The position numbers and the translations under genes are program-made. A stretch of 16,019 nt of DNA from G039029935 sp039029935 (GTDB taxonomy: Bacteria > Chloroflexota > Anaerolineae > Caldilineales > Caldilineaceae). A model generated the notes under the pieces. That model had not been told where the DNA came from. It worked only from the letters and a program-made list of their open reading frames with translations, and ran no database searches. The stretch is taken from the NCBI GenBank assembly GCA_039029935.1, contig JBCCFC010000136.1, positions 1-16,019 on the forward strand, given 5' to 3'. Positions 1 to 7,953 of this stretch are shown here, in pieces (position 1 is the stretch's first letter; the number at the start of each line of letters is the position of its first letter).

Positions 1-75
1 AACCAATTGTGCTATTGTTAGATGAAGTGGACTCGCTTGTTGGTGATACGCTTGTCTCTCTTTTGCGGCAGTTGC
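1..75. repeat. Left arm of a perfect 75-base inverted repeat
   Basis: These 75 bases are the exact reverse complement of 341-415, with a 265-base spacer (76-340). Identity stops at base 76 (C, where a match to C340 would need G). The repeat may continue off the left edge. In the right arm the sequence encodes the Walker B region of the ATPase; here it lies in the opposite orientation and supplies an artificial C-terminus and stop to that gene. Compare the right arm for which copy is native. Confidence 0.97.
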
Positions 76-827
76 CCCTGTGATAACCCCCATAATCTTT
101 CTAACGCATCTACTGTAAACTGCTGCCCTGTCTCATTTGTATGCTGCTTGTATAATTGCAACGATTCCTCTTTATCCAAATCGCCAACTCGCAAAGACTC
201 GGCCTTGATATTAAATGCGCTACCTCCGGTAATGACTGCTTTTTCACTACTAGCATGGATACGATAATCCTGTATATCGCGAACACCACAAAGAATAATA
301 CTTTGAGGAAATCGTTCAGGCCGTTTGTTATATCCAGCACGCAACTGCCGCAAAAGAGAGACAAGCGTATCACCAACAAGCGAGTCCACTTCATCTAACA
401 ATAGCACAATTGGTTTGGTTTGGTGCTGTGACCACCGTGTAAGAACGCTGTTTAATGCAGAAAATGCGCCAACCTCATTTAATGTTTTATTGGCAATTTC
501 TAATGGATAGGCATCATCTAAACAACCCTCGGCTTCAATTGCAAGTTGAGACAGAATCGCATGGATGGCGTCATATACGTTCTCGCGCGCAGCTTGTCCA
601 ACCTCTGTATTGATATATAGACAATGATAGATGCCTTCATCATTTAAATAATCCATTAAAGCCAGCATCAACGATGTTTTTCCTGTCTGACGAGGTGCAT
701 GAAGAATAAAGTATTTCTCGCGGTGAATCAATTCGATAATTTCACTCAAGTTACACCGTTTTAAGGGATCAATTGCGTAATGTTTCTCTGCCTTTACGGG
801 TCCCTCGGTATTAAAAAATCTCTCCAT
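18..827 (-). CDS. AAA-type ATPase, C-terminus replaced by a fold-back sequence
   Basis: This is an AAA-like P-loop ATPase of the family with an N-terminal part resembling 'HYAIDPLKR' followed directly by the nucleotide site. Walker A is APRQTGKT at residues 44-51 and Walker B is IVLLLDE at 140-146. A GVRDIQDYRI segment (181-190) and a SAFNIKAESL segment (203-212) are typical of the family, whose function is mostly unknown and which is common in accessory regions. The ATG at 827 is well supported by GGAGAGGTG at 834-842. Native coding appears to stop near base 75 (residue 251 or 252, after SQGQ). The last 17 or so residues are the gene's own 341-415 DNA read on the other strand, ending in a chance stop at 18-20. 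Family members normally continue after a 'GQPWLVNAL'-like segment for a further one to two hundred residues or more, so this is a truncated gene, not a natural end. It is not visibly linked to the glycan operon. Confidence 0.85.
   Translation of the reverse strand: MERFFNTEGPVKAEKHYAIDPLKRCNLSEIIELIHREKYFILHAPRQTGKTSLMLALMDYLNDEGIYHCLYINTEVGQAARENVYDAIHAILSQLAIEAEGCLDDAYPLEIANKTLNEVGAFSALNSVLTRWSQHQTKPIVLLLDEVDSLVGDTLVSLLRQLRAGYNKRPERFPQSIILCGVRDIQDYRIHASSEKAVITGGSAFNIKAESLRVGDLDKEESLQLYKQHTNETGQQFTVDALERLWGLSQGQLPQKRDKRITNKRVHFI
341..415. repeat. Right arm of the 75-base inverted repeat (native copy)
   Basis: This is the reverse complement of 1-75. It lies inside the intact part of the ATPase gene and encodes the Walker B stretch and what follows, in frame with the family-like sequence on both sides. 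This is therefore the native copy, and 1-75 is the displaced one. Confidence 0.97.
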
Positions 828-1024
828 GTGTCACACCTCTCCATCTATAGCATCTACTATAGTCAATCTATCATTTCTATGCTTATTTGCGCGTCATTTA
901 TAGCAATTGTACCATATACAAAATAATTCAGATGCATGACACATTGCAATAGCACCAATGGTAAATCAAGGTCAGTACGTCATGAATAGAAAAAATATGA
1001 CAGATGGCTATACTGTTCCTATTT
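828..1024. other. AT-rich intergenic region upstream of the ATPase gene
   Basis: No gene is seen. It should hold the ATPase promoter, but no convincing -35/-10 pair stands out. Two copies of CTATAG (845-850 and 857-862), spaced 12 bases centre to centre, sit about 20-35 bases upstream of the start codon; the second is part of the 8-base palindrome ACTATAGT. A small stem TTGTA-ccata-TACAA lies at 907-921. Any of these could be operator sites, but none is diagnostic. A short stem TTCCT/AGGAA (1016-1029) straddles the border with the next element. Confidence 0.4.
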
Positions 1025-1254
1025 AGGAATGGCAATTAAATAACGTACCCATTTGGAGCAGACCCGCACAGTTACAGTGAGTTGGTATTTACCAGTGGTA
1101 GTACTGCTTGTAACCCAAAAAGATGAGTGAAAAGGTTCCTCTGGTCAGGCAGCTTATGCGGCATTTTTCAGCGTAATTAGCCCATTTTCTGCCAACTCAC
1201 TGTAAGCACGAGGCGTGCTAACTGAACGTGTGTAAATTAAATAATTGCTATTCC
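1025..1254. mobile_element. MITE-like or insertion-sequence remnant with long terminal inverted repeats
   Basis: The left end begins AGGAATGGCAATTA (1025-1038), and the right end read on the minus strand begins AGGAATAGCAATTA (1254-1241). The arms continue as an imperfect inverted repeat of about 60 bases and close with a perfect 14-base match, TTACAGTGAGTTGG (1072-1085) against its complement at 1192-1205. The 106-base centre has no transposase-sized frame. The total of about 230 bases and long arms fit a non-autonomous element. No clear target-site duplication is visible, so the exact ends are uncertain. It lies 27 bases beyond the last operon gene and could also act as a hairpin in transcripts reading out of the operon. 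I cannot assign it to a named IS family. Confidence 0.6.
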
Positions 1255-1273
1255 TTAGCGCCGAAAGCAACAC
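1154..1273 (-). pseudogene. 39-codon open frame, possible transposase-terminus remnant
   Basis: A minus-strand frame from a GTG at 1273 to a TAA at 1154-1156 runs through the right arm of the MITE-like element and ends RAYSELAENGLITLKNAA. The composition looks protein-like rather than random, and it spans the inverted repeat, as transposase ends often do. No ribosome-binding site supports the GTG, and the frame starts outside the element. It is best read as a relic of the parent element's gene; it could be chance. Confidence 0.3.
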
Positions 1274-1281
1274 CGTTACGC

Positions 1282-2061
1282 TCATTCTTCAAGCCGGAAG
1301 ACAAATTGGTTACACCCAATCGACGACGTAGGAATTGATTTTTGTAATGTAAACCCACGTGCTTGACAAAAATCCATAATCTCATCAAACGATGCATATT
1401 CATAGGGCAATCCCCCAACCCAATCAATCACATCATAATAAACTGACATACCTCGCTTTTCGCGTAAGGGGTGTTTACCTTTGACCAAACGGCTTGCCAT
1501 TCTTGGGATGAAGAAAGTCCAAGCTAAGGCTTGCTTTCCAATTGTGCCGCTGCTGTTATAAAGCCGTTTATAGCGAAGCCAAAATTCCGAAGTGCGGTGT
1601 TTGTTATAGATAGCAATGATGAATAAACCGTCTGGCTTAACAAGTTTGCTGGCATTATCAATGGCTCGCCACATCTCGCCTGTATGGTGCAGCACGCCCC
1701 ATGAATAGAGAACATCTGCTGGCTCCAGTTGGCTGACAAACGCATCATCCAAAATTGACCCATGTAGAACCTGCCAATGCTCTACATCGTGACGCTGCTC
1801 TTTGAGCGATTGTGTCGCTTGTACACTCTTTGGATCAACATCCACACTGATAACTTTCTGGGCATTCATGCTCAGTGCCGACGCCGAAAAGAGACCACTA
1901 CCACAACCAATGTCAAGAAAAGTTTGACCTGTCAGGTCCTCTAAATCCAGCAGATTGGCGAGTGAGTCGTATGCTTGTTGATATCTTTCTTGGGTAACAG
2001 TATCTAGGTAGTTTAGCCAGTTTTCCCCAAAAGAGAATGTGATTTTGTCATTTTGAGTCAT
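1282..2061 (-). CDS. SAM-dependent methyltransferase (class I)
   Basis: This 259-residue class I methyltransferase probably modifies a sugar or lipid-linked glycan. SAM-binding motif I is LDIGCGSG (49-56), the acidic residue after strand 2 is in ISVDVD (71-76), and the motif IV region is SWGVLHHTGE (120-129), followed by VKPDGLFIIAIYNK (141-154). The N-terminal FGENWLNYLD (11-20) and the later GGLPYEYAS segment recur in methyltransferases of polysaccharide gene clusters. It is the last gene of the operon: its ATG lies 7 bases after the stop of the upstream glycosyltransferase gene. The acceptor and the atom methylated cannot be told from sequence. No strong terminator follows; the MITE-like element lies just beyond. 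Confidence 0.9.
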   Translation of the reverse strand: MTQNDKITFSFGENWLNYLDTVTQERYQQAYDSLANLLDLEDLTGQTFLDIGCGSGLFSASALSMNAQKVISVDVDPKSVQATQSLKEQRHDVEHWQVLHGSILDDAFVSQLEPADVLYSWGVLHHTGEMWRAIDNASKLVKPDGLFIIAIYNKHRTSEFWLRYKRLYNSSGTIGKQALAWTFFIPRMASRLVKGKHPLREKRGMSVYYDVIDWVGGLPYEYASFDEIMDFCQARGFTLQKSIPTSSIGCNQFVFRLEE

Positions 2062-2068
2062 AGTATGT

Positions 2069-3274
2069 TCATTTACGCTCTATGTTTAAAAGTCCATATA
2101 TATGAGATTCCATGCGATGAACACGCGCATCCCATGAATGTTTGTTTGCCTCGGTTAGCCTTGCTGTTTTCTTACTTGGCGTGTCATTAATGCCAATAGT
2201 TTCTATTTGATAAATCCATTCCTCTGCCGTTGAGGCAATATGAATTAGCCCCTCAAATTCTTCGGCTTCGGGCTGTGGCGTACTGATAATGGGTTTTCCT
2301 GTTGCTAGATATTCGTATAGTTTGAGTGGGCTGCGGTATTGTGCCAATTCATCATTTTGTACATAAGGTAATAGGCAAATATCAAACCCCTTGGCAAGGC
2401 TGGGTAATTGTGCAAAAGGGAATTTACCAAGTAGATGAATATTTGGTCGATTTTTTAATGGTTGTACATCGACGAGTTGTGGGTGTACTTGGCCGACAAA
2501 GACAAACTGCCAATTGGGTAAAGATTCAGCGATTGTTGCTAATAACGAGACATCAATGCGCTCTGCAATATTCCCCAGAAAACCTGCAATCGGGGTAGGA
2601 ATATCGGCAATAGATGGATGAAGTTTACAGGCAGGATTCTGTATTTGTAAAAAATGTTCTACATCCGCCCCACTAGGAATACGGAATGTATTGGGATTAA
2701 TTTTACGTTTACTTTTATAGGTAAGCTGCGAATTTGCAAAAACTAAGTCAACCTGTGTGAGCAGATTTTCTTCTAATGTTTGAATCGTCTTTTTTTTACG
2801 ACCCACTGTCCCTGCTGTAAACTCATCAATGCAATGATAGACGCTGATAGACTCACCAAACTGACCAATCAACGGATATTGCTCTGGCTTATACAACCAC
2901 AAAATCGGGTCAACTACATCGTATTTGCGCAAAAATCGCTTTACCCAAGGGCGCAATAGCCGTTGGTTAAGTGTATTAATGGCAACAGCGTAGTATGCAC
3001 CCGGTAACAATGGCGGCAGGCTGACAATATGAATGGGCGCACCTGTCGTTTCTAGGGTCCGTATCCCCTCTTGCCAACGTTTCCATTTGTTTTGACGTTG
3101 GATAGGGTAACGCATCAACAACTCAACGCGAGTCTGACGTTCAATGAAGAACACACGATGCCCGCGCTGGGCCATGCGAATCATCACCTGTTGGCGGCTC
3201 CCCCAGATGTCGTCCCAGTCCGTTGAAGAAAAGCAGAGAATATCATGCATGGTGAATTCAAGATTTTTGCGCAT
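2069..3274 (-). CDS. GT4-like glycosyltransferase
   Basis: This is a GT-B fold glycosyltransferase of about 400 residues. The N-terminal domain begins near HDILCFSSTDWDDIWGSRQQ (10-29) and contains the VYHCIDEF segment (145-152), seen in TuaH-like and related GT4 enzymes. The C-terminal donor-binding domain has GFLGNIAERID (231-241) and the nucleotide-sugar motif SPLKLYEYLATGKPIIST (315-332). It is presumably cytoplasmic and transfers one sugar to the growing glycan. The start is uncertain. The ATG at 3274 overlaps the upstream gene by 17 bases and has only a weak AGG upstream. The ATG at 3250 (residue 9, MHDILCFSS) begins exactly at the first beta strand, leaves a 7-base gap, but has no clear Shine-Dalgarno. 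Translational coupling would serve either. Confidence 0.88.
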   Translation of the reverse strand: MRKNLEFTMHDILCFSSTDWDDIWGSRQQVMIRMAQRGHRVFFIERQTRVELLMRYPIQRQNKWKRWQEGIRTLETTGAPIHIVSLPPLLPGAYYAVAINTLNQRLLRPWVKRFLRKYDVVDPILWLYKPEQYPLIGQFGESISVYHCIDEFTAGTVGRKKKTIQTLEENLLTQVDLVFANSQLTYKSKRKINPNTFRIPSGADVEHFLQIQNPACKLHPSIADIPTPIAGFLGNIAERIDVSLLATIAESLPNWQFVFVGQVHPQLVDVQPLKNRPNIHLLGKFPFAQLPSLAKGFDICLLPYVQNDELAQYRSPLKLYEYLATGKPIISTPQPEAEEFEGLIHIASTAEEWIYQIETIGINDTPSKKTARLTEANKHSWDARVHRMESHIYGLLNIERK

Positions 3275-4421
3275 ACGTTTGTTGAACCTGCGCTAAGAGC
3301 GCAAGCTCAATCTGTACAATACGGTCAAGGCTATACTCAGCCACAGCAAAGTCTCGCGCCGCGTTACCTAGCCGTAGCCGAAGTGCCTCATCATCCAATA
3401 GCCGTTGCAGTGCGTTGCGAATGCCCTCAACCGTCGGCTCACAGAGCAATCCTGTCTGTTCATGTTGAATCAAGTTGCGAATCCCATTGACATTTGTCCC
3501 CACAACCGCCGCACCACAGGCCATTGCCTCGATCAACGCTTTGGGATGGCCTTCAAAGCGAGAAGGGAGAATAAACACAGCGTGTTCATTGATGATCTCT
3601 GGCAACAATGAATTGTTGACAATCCCTTTGAAGTGAATCCACTCTTCCAGTCCATGTTCTTTCACCCATTGTTCCAATGATGCCCGCTCATCACCATCAC
3701 CAACCAGTGTCAACGATGCATCCGGAATCTCAGCAATGGCTTGGCATAACAAATCCAGATTTTTGACAACATTCAACCGCCCTACAAAACAAATCCCCCG
3801 TGGATTCTGCGCTGTTTTCTGAGCAGTCGAAGATTGCGGTGCAAACTTATCTGTATCGACATAGTTGGGGATAATATTCACAGTATCCGCATCCAGACGA
3901 TACTGCTCACACAGATACAACTTAAGTTCTGCAGTCGTTACCACGATTGTATCTGCATTCTTCAGCACAAAGGACTCAAGCAACTCAATCAGCTTGACTT
4001 TGACGCCTCGAATGCCCTCACCACGCACATTTCTTGCCCAAGGATACCCCAGACGCACAACAACAGGTTTACGATACAATCGTCCCGCAATCAACGCTGT
4101 CCAACTGCCATCCAGTTGATTGGTCTTATAAACGGTCGCCTGTTTGAGTGGCGAGCGATGGATGATTGGTGCAAGTAAACTATGTAGATTTGGACGAATG
4201 CCGCGTCGATTGACCAATATATCGGCGTTGTCGGCAAGACCGTCTATGTGCTGACGCTCTTCGTCACCACCAACGGTAACAATCGACAATTTGCCAAGCA
4301 CTTCTGACAGATGAGCATACGATGCCAACTCGCGGTCTATTGTGCCAATTTGTGACCAACGCGCTAAGGGTGTTGCACGGGAAAGAAATAATGTTAAATG
4401 AATATCTGAATAGGCCGGCAT
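3258..4421 (-). CDS. GT4 family glycosyltransferase
   Basis: This is a GT-B glycosyltransferase of the GT4 family. The C-terminal domain shows the first strand GICFVGRLNVVKNLDLL (about 209-225 from the ATG used here), TLVGDGDER and the E-x7-E donor site EGHPKALIE, then the usual GLL loop after HEQT. A frame open further upstream allows a GTG start at 4442, but I prefer the ATG at 4421 (MPAYSDIHLTLF). The extra codons come from a 17-base tandem duplication that also carries the stop region of the preceding gene, and the first beta strand starts only after this ATG. Neither start has a good Shine-Dalgarno, so coupling to the methyltransferase upstream is likely. The sugar and acceptor are unknown. 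Confidence 0.9.
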   Translation of the reverse strand: MPAYSDIHLTLFLSRATPLARWSQIGTIDRELASYAHLSEVLGKLSIVTVGGDEERQHIDGLADNADILVNRRGIRPNLHSLLAPIIHRSPLKQATVYKTNQLDGSWTALIAGRLYRKPVVVRLGYPWARNVRGEGIRGVKVKLIELLESFVLKNADTIVVTTAELKLYLCEQYRLDADTVNIIPNYVDTDKFAPQSSTAQKTAQNPRGICFVGRLNVVKNLDLLCQAIAEIPDASLTLVGDGDERASLEQWVKEHGLEEWIHFKGIVNNSLLPEIINEHAVFILPSRFEGHPKALIEAMACGAAVVGTNVNGIRNLIQHEQTGLLCEPTVEGIRNALQRLLDDEALRLRLGNAARDFAVAEYSLDRIVQIELALLAQVQQTYAQKS

Positions 4422-4423
4422 GT

Positions 4424-4456
4424 ACTTTTTATTCACTGGCACTTTTTATTCACTGG
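4424..4456. repeat. 16-base tandem direct repeat at a gene junction
   Basis: ACTTTTTATTCACTGG occurs at 4424-4439 and again at 4441-4456, a period of 17 bases. On the coding (minus) strand it duplicates CCAGTGAATAAAAAGT, which contains the last codons and TAA stop of the methyltransferase. Removing one copy would put the stop only a few bases from the next ATG (4421). It looks like a slippage duplication that lengthened the junction. Confidence 0.95.
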
Positions 4457-5141
4457 GTTGAGTCACTGCCCAGATTTCGCCCCAGCGAATTTCTTGATAA
4501 ATAATATCAAGATTGGCTTCGTCCATCTCTTGGGCAAAGGTTTCGTGCGTGTACTCAATCTCATGTGTAGGGTCCAAACGCCACTCAACCCCTAATTCTT
4601 TTTTCAACGGCACACGCCAATCACGCTCAAAGAGCGGCACACGTATCAGTATGCGTGAAGGCGACAAAGCCGCTTGTACCCGCCGCAAAAATTCAGGGCG
4701 TCCAGGCAAATGCTCCAGCACATTGGACAAAATCACCAAATCAAAGGCTTCATCGGGCAAATCAACAAGCGCATCCCCCACCCGATAGTCAACTTTGGGA
4801 TGCTGATGCCTCTCTTGGGCCATTGCGATGCTTTTAGCACTCAAGTCAATGCCCACAACCTTGGAAGCACCAGACTCTTGGGCCACCGTATATGCGACAG
4901 CCCCCAACCCACACCCAATATCAATAACACGTTCTTCGGGCTGTATTTGCCGAACAAAAAACTGATGATAGTTCATATGGCGATGTTTGGTATGAATACC
5001 ACCACCATAGCTAGACGCGACTTGCCCTTGTAGATAATAGAGCCACTGATCAAGCGAGAACAAAAAGCGTAGTGTTTTATCGGGCGGTAGCTTGTTCAAG
5101 CCCGCCAAAAATGATTTGCGTAAAAAACGTTTTGGATTCAT
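4446..5141 (-). CDS. SAM-dependent methyltransferase (Methyltransf_11-like)
   Basis: This is a 231-residue class I methyltransferase. Motif I is VIDIGCGLG (72-80), the acidic residue is in VVGIDLS (95-101), and the motif IV region is DLVILSNVLEHLPGR (134-148), followed by strand 5 RILIRVPLFERDW (163-175). The N-terminal GGGIHTKHRHMNYHQFF segment (46-62) is the kind found in methyltransferases of cell-surface glycan loci. Its ATG overlaps the stop of the upstream GT4 gene as ATGA (5138-5141), so the two are translationally coupled and may act on the same intermediate. A sugar O-methyltransferase role is an inference from context; the substrate cannot be read. Confidence 0.9.
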   Translation of the reverse strand: MNPKRFLRKSFLAGLNKLPPDKTLRFLFSLDQWLYYLQGQVASSYGGGIHTKHRHMNYHQFFVRQIQPEERVIDIGCGLGAVAYTVAQESGASKVVGIDLSAKSIAMAQERHQHPKVDYRVGDALVDLPDEAFDLVILSNVLEHLPGRPEFLRRVQAALSPSRILIRVPLFERDWRVPLKKELGVEWRLDPTHEIEYTHETFAQEMDEANLDIIYQEIRWGEIWAVTQPSE

Positions 5142-6283
5142 GTCAGTTGCTCTAAAATTGGCTGATAAACCTCATGGTAATAACGATGGGCTAAATGTGA
5201 CCAGTCATAGGCTTGTACCGTCTGATAGCCATTGTCAATAATCTTCTGACGTAGCTCGTCATCTTCAATTAATCGTGCCACGGATGCTGCAAGCCCCTCG
5301 ACATCCTCGACCTCAGCCAGCAACCCATTCTGTTCATGGACAATCATGTCAGGAGCCATGCCAACACGCGTTGACACTAGGGGAATACCCGTTGCCATGC
5401 TTTCTGGCAGTGCTTCAGGCCCACCCTCTTCGCGTGAGGCCACCAAATACAGGTCCAAGCAATGATAATAGTCAACAATCTCAGCATGATTTGCTAAAAG
5501 CCGATGTGTATAGGGAACCCCTAACTGCTCTAACCCCCGTTTGACATACCCCCGCGAAGGAGCTGTCAATAGAACATGGATAGGGTAATGTTTATGTAAC
5601 CGTTCAATGACCTGTAAGAAGACATCAGGCCCCTTAATGAGCTTTGGTGTGTCTCCTTCACCCCAGCCATTGCCATCTTTTTGGAAAGAACCAATACAGA
5701 TGTGATCATCTGGAATATTTAGTTGATGTCGAATTTGTTTTTTGTGTTCCAGAGTCGTGGGTTGGAAATTTGTTAGATGAACACCCAATGGGATTCGAGT
5801 GATCTTTTCTCTTGGAATTTGCCATTGAGCCAGCCGATCCGCCATCAAAGAAGAGGCAGTAATAACCTGCGTAGGCAAATGTTTGTGTTCAACTAATAAA
5901 TCAAGCTGCCGCTTTAGTTCTGGAAATTGTTCAGTGCGATTACCATGAAATACAGTAGCTATGGAGATATTATTTTCAATTCGCCCAAATTGTAAATTAC
6001 GTACAAACGAACCTAACGTGCCATAGTGGACAATTTGACCTCTCAGCCAGCGATCAGTCAACGAAACATGAGCAGACAAATCATATGTATGACTAATTGT
6101 TCTAACAAGATAAGCACCAATTTCATCAATCACCCAGTTGGCATTGGGTACAATATAATATAAGCTTGGGGTCGGCTTTATCTTCATCCATGTCGAAAAC
6201 TCATACATTGCACGGTGGGACATATGCAGTCTAAGCTCTTGTGTCCGTTTGGACAGTCGACGAACTTTTGTTGAAATGATCAT
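5138..6283 (-). CDS. GT4 family glycosyltransferase
   Basis: This is a GT-B glycosyltransferase of 381 residues. The N-terminal half has ISIATVFHGN (106-115) and the interdomain TRIPLGVHLTNF (162-173). The donor domain shows GSFQKDGNGWGEGD (198-211) and the E-x7-E motif EGGPEALPE (286-294), then a PLVSTRVG strand and HEQNGLL loop, all GT4 hallmarks. The family is retaining and soluble or membrane-associated on the cytoplasmic side. The ATG lies 5 bases after the stop of the GT-C-like gene and shares an ATGA overlap with the methyltransferase that follows. No strong ribosome-binding site is seen. Confidence 0.92.
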   Translation of the reverse strand: MIISTKVRRLSKRTQELRLHMSHRAMYEFSTWMKIKPTPSLYYIVPNANWVIDEIGAYLVRTISHTYDLSAHVSLTDRWLRGQIVHYGTLGSFVRNLQFGRIENNISIATVFHGNRTEQFPELKRQLDLLVEHKHLPTQVITASSLMADRLAQWQIPREKITRIPLGVHLTNFQPTTLEHKKQIRHQLNIPDDHICIGSFQKDGNGWGEGDTPKLIKGPDVFLQVIERLHKHYPIHVLLTAPSRGYVKRGLEQLGVPYTHRLLANHAEIVDYYHCLDLYLVASREEGGPEALPESMATGIPLVSTRVGMAPDMIVHEQNGLLAEVEDVEGLAASVARLIEDDELRQKIIDNGYQTVQAYDWSHLAHRYYHEVYQPILEQLT

Positions 6284-6288
6284 CTTTA

Positions 6289-7953
6289 TTACTCAAGTTT
6301 GCCCAATTGATACACAGTGCTATTACTCAGCCGTGTTTTTTGCAGATCGGGACATTTCGCCTCTAGCACAGCCTTTGCCTCATCGACATTTCTTATGTAT
6401 CTCCCCCAATCTAGCAAGACAATGGCAACATTTCGTTTAGATTCACACGGAATTGTATCAATCCTTGCTGGTAGGTAGGTGCTATAAGGCGTACCTAAAT
6501 TGAGTGGATCAGGATAGAATGGTGCGATTGTAGACCAACTATGTTTTACAATAACCACATCACTCTTGTAGCGTTTGAGATATTCGATGAGGTCCTGATG
6601 GTGAATTGGTAGTGTTTTTGCTCTGGGAGAACGGATAATTAGCCACTCTGGCACACCTTGCGCAAGTAACGTATCAATTTTTTTTGTTTGTCCGCTCAAA
6701 TCATGAATACGGGGTGGTGATAAAGATAGCAAATCAGGCATTCCTTGACTAAAATTTGCTGTTATTACAGGGGCAAGAACAATCAAATAATTGAATAATA
6801 AATAAATAACGGCAAAACGAATCTGCCACATTGTTTGTGTAAATATGAAAATCAGCCACGGTTGTAACAATGCGAGTAACGTCGTTGAATCACGAAAATC
6901 CATTGGCGAAAAAATCATAACGGGCTGCAGAAGTACATATAGGCCAAGATAGATACTCGCCAAGATGATTATTGGTGAGCGTGGTGGTGTGATTACACCC
7001 GCAATACGCCCGCGCATTTGCCAAAATGCATAGAGCAAGCCTACGCCTAATAAAAGATAAATAGGGACAAGATAGAAAAAAAACAGGTCTTCACCTTGGG
7101 TGATTTTTGTTGTTGACGGGTGATGTACAGCCGGGATAAATAATTGGAGACAAGAGCGAATAACCGCAACCAAACCAACAAGAAATGTATGTTGTGCGTC
7201 ATCGTTTCCACTGACCACATTCAAGAAGTAGCGTTGTTTATAGAGGATGACTGCTATCGCTGGTAGACATGCGCAAAATAGTGTCAAAAATTCAGGGATG
7301 GATTGCCAAAACTTATTTTGATAAATCCGCCACCATAAGAGCCACAACCCAATTCCACCAAAAAGAAAGCCACCAGAATACCGTGTCAGCATTAAGAATG
7401 CGAGCAAGACGGTACAGAGAATCAATCTGGAATAGTTACGCTTATTCGTTGTCGGGTAATCTACAAAAAGGGCAAGAGTCCATACGAGGATAGGCAAAAA
7501 AATGACTTCTGATACGGCTGTCTGAAAAATGGTTAAATGGGACCATGTGATAGAAGTAGTTAACAATGTAATAATCGTTGTGGCAACAGATGAACTTAAG
7601 CGATAAGCAAGAACGCCTGTCCCTGTTAAGAACATCAACCACCCCAAGATGGATACCACTGATGGCACGTCATACGCTGAGATTCCGACTGACATGAGAA
7701 ATGCGTAGACAACAGAGGTTAACTCCATACGCCCATCAACGGTCCAAGTAATGACATCGGTTTCAAAATCATAAACAGGTCTGCGGAATCCTTGTCCCTC
7801 ATAGAAACTGACACCACGAGTCAAATAAGACCCCGAATCACCGCCTGTAAATGTCCCATGCTCCCAAACCAGCAAATACATGAGCGCGACAGAACTCACG
7901 ATAAGTATGGAGAAAAGAAAAAGGATTGACGGGTGTAGCCTAGTTTTCGTCAT
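6289..7953 (-). CDS. Polytopic membrane protein, probable GT-C glycosyltransferase
   Basis: The protein has 554 residues with an N-terminal membrane helix (about 8-30), about nine or ten further hydrophobic segments to residue 400, and a mostly soluble C-terminal part of about 150 residues. Immediately after helix 1 is TFTGGDSGSYLTRG (34-47), where GT-C enzymes such as the GT39 and ArnT-like groups carry their acidic catalytic loop; D39 is the candidate. A second charged stretch, FSPMDFRDST (348-357), lies between later helices. The family would use a polyprenyl-phosphate sugar on the outer membrane face. Its start overlaps the end of the DPM1-like gene by 14 bases, with AGAGGA just upstream. 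That neighbour could make its donor. Sequence match to a defined GT family is not obvious, so the enzyme role is inferred from topology, loop and context. Confidence 0.7.
   Translation of the reverse strand: MTKTRLHPSILFLFSILIVSSVALMYLLVWEHGTFTGGDSGSYLTRGVSFYEGQGFRRPVYDFETDVITWTVDGRMELTSVVYAFLMSVGISAYDVPSVVSILGWLMFLTGTGVLAYRLSSSVATTIITLLTTSITWSHLTIFQTAVSEVIFLPILVWTLALFVDYPTTNKRNYSRLILCTVLLAFLMLTRYSGGFLFGGIGLWLLWWRIYQNKFWQSIPEFLTLFCACLPAIAVILYKQRYFLNVVSGNDDAQHTFLVGLVAVIRSCLQLFIPAVHHPSTTKITQGEDLFFFYLVPIYLLLGVGLLYAFWQMRGRIAGVITPPRSPIIILASIYLGLYVLLQPVMIFSPMDFRDSTTLLALLQPWLIFIFTQTMWQIRFAVIYLLFNYLIVLAPVITANFSQGMPDLLSLSPPRIHDLSGQTKKIDTLLAQGVPEWLIIRSPRAKTLPIHHQDLIEYLKRYKSDVVIVKHSWSTIAPFYPDPLNLGTPYSTYLPARIDTIPCESKRNVAIVLLDWGRYIRNVDEAKAVLEAKCPDLQKTRLSNSTVYQLGKLE

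Noticed and set aside
22..510. Several short plus-strand open frames over the ATPase region
   Set aside because: They are antisense shadows of the ATPase gene or products of the inverted repeat (the frames ending in the same residues are copies of one another). They have no ribosome-binding sites or recognisable domains.
989..1017. Possible terminator for the operon: ACAG/CTGT stem with an A-run on the plus strand
   Set aside because: The stem is only four or five pairs with a nine-base loop and contains no GC-rich core. It lies more than 250 bases past the last stop, and the inverted-repeat element intervenes.
3245..4837. Plus-strand open frames opposite the GT4 and methyltransferase genes
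   Set aside because: They lie wholly antisense to genes with clear family motifs and show low-complexity, composition-driven sequence.
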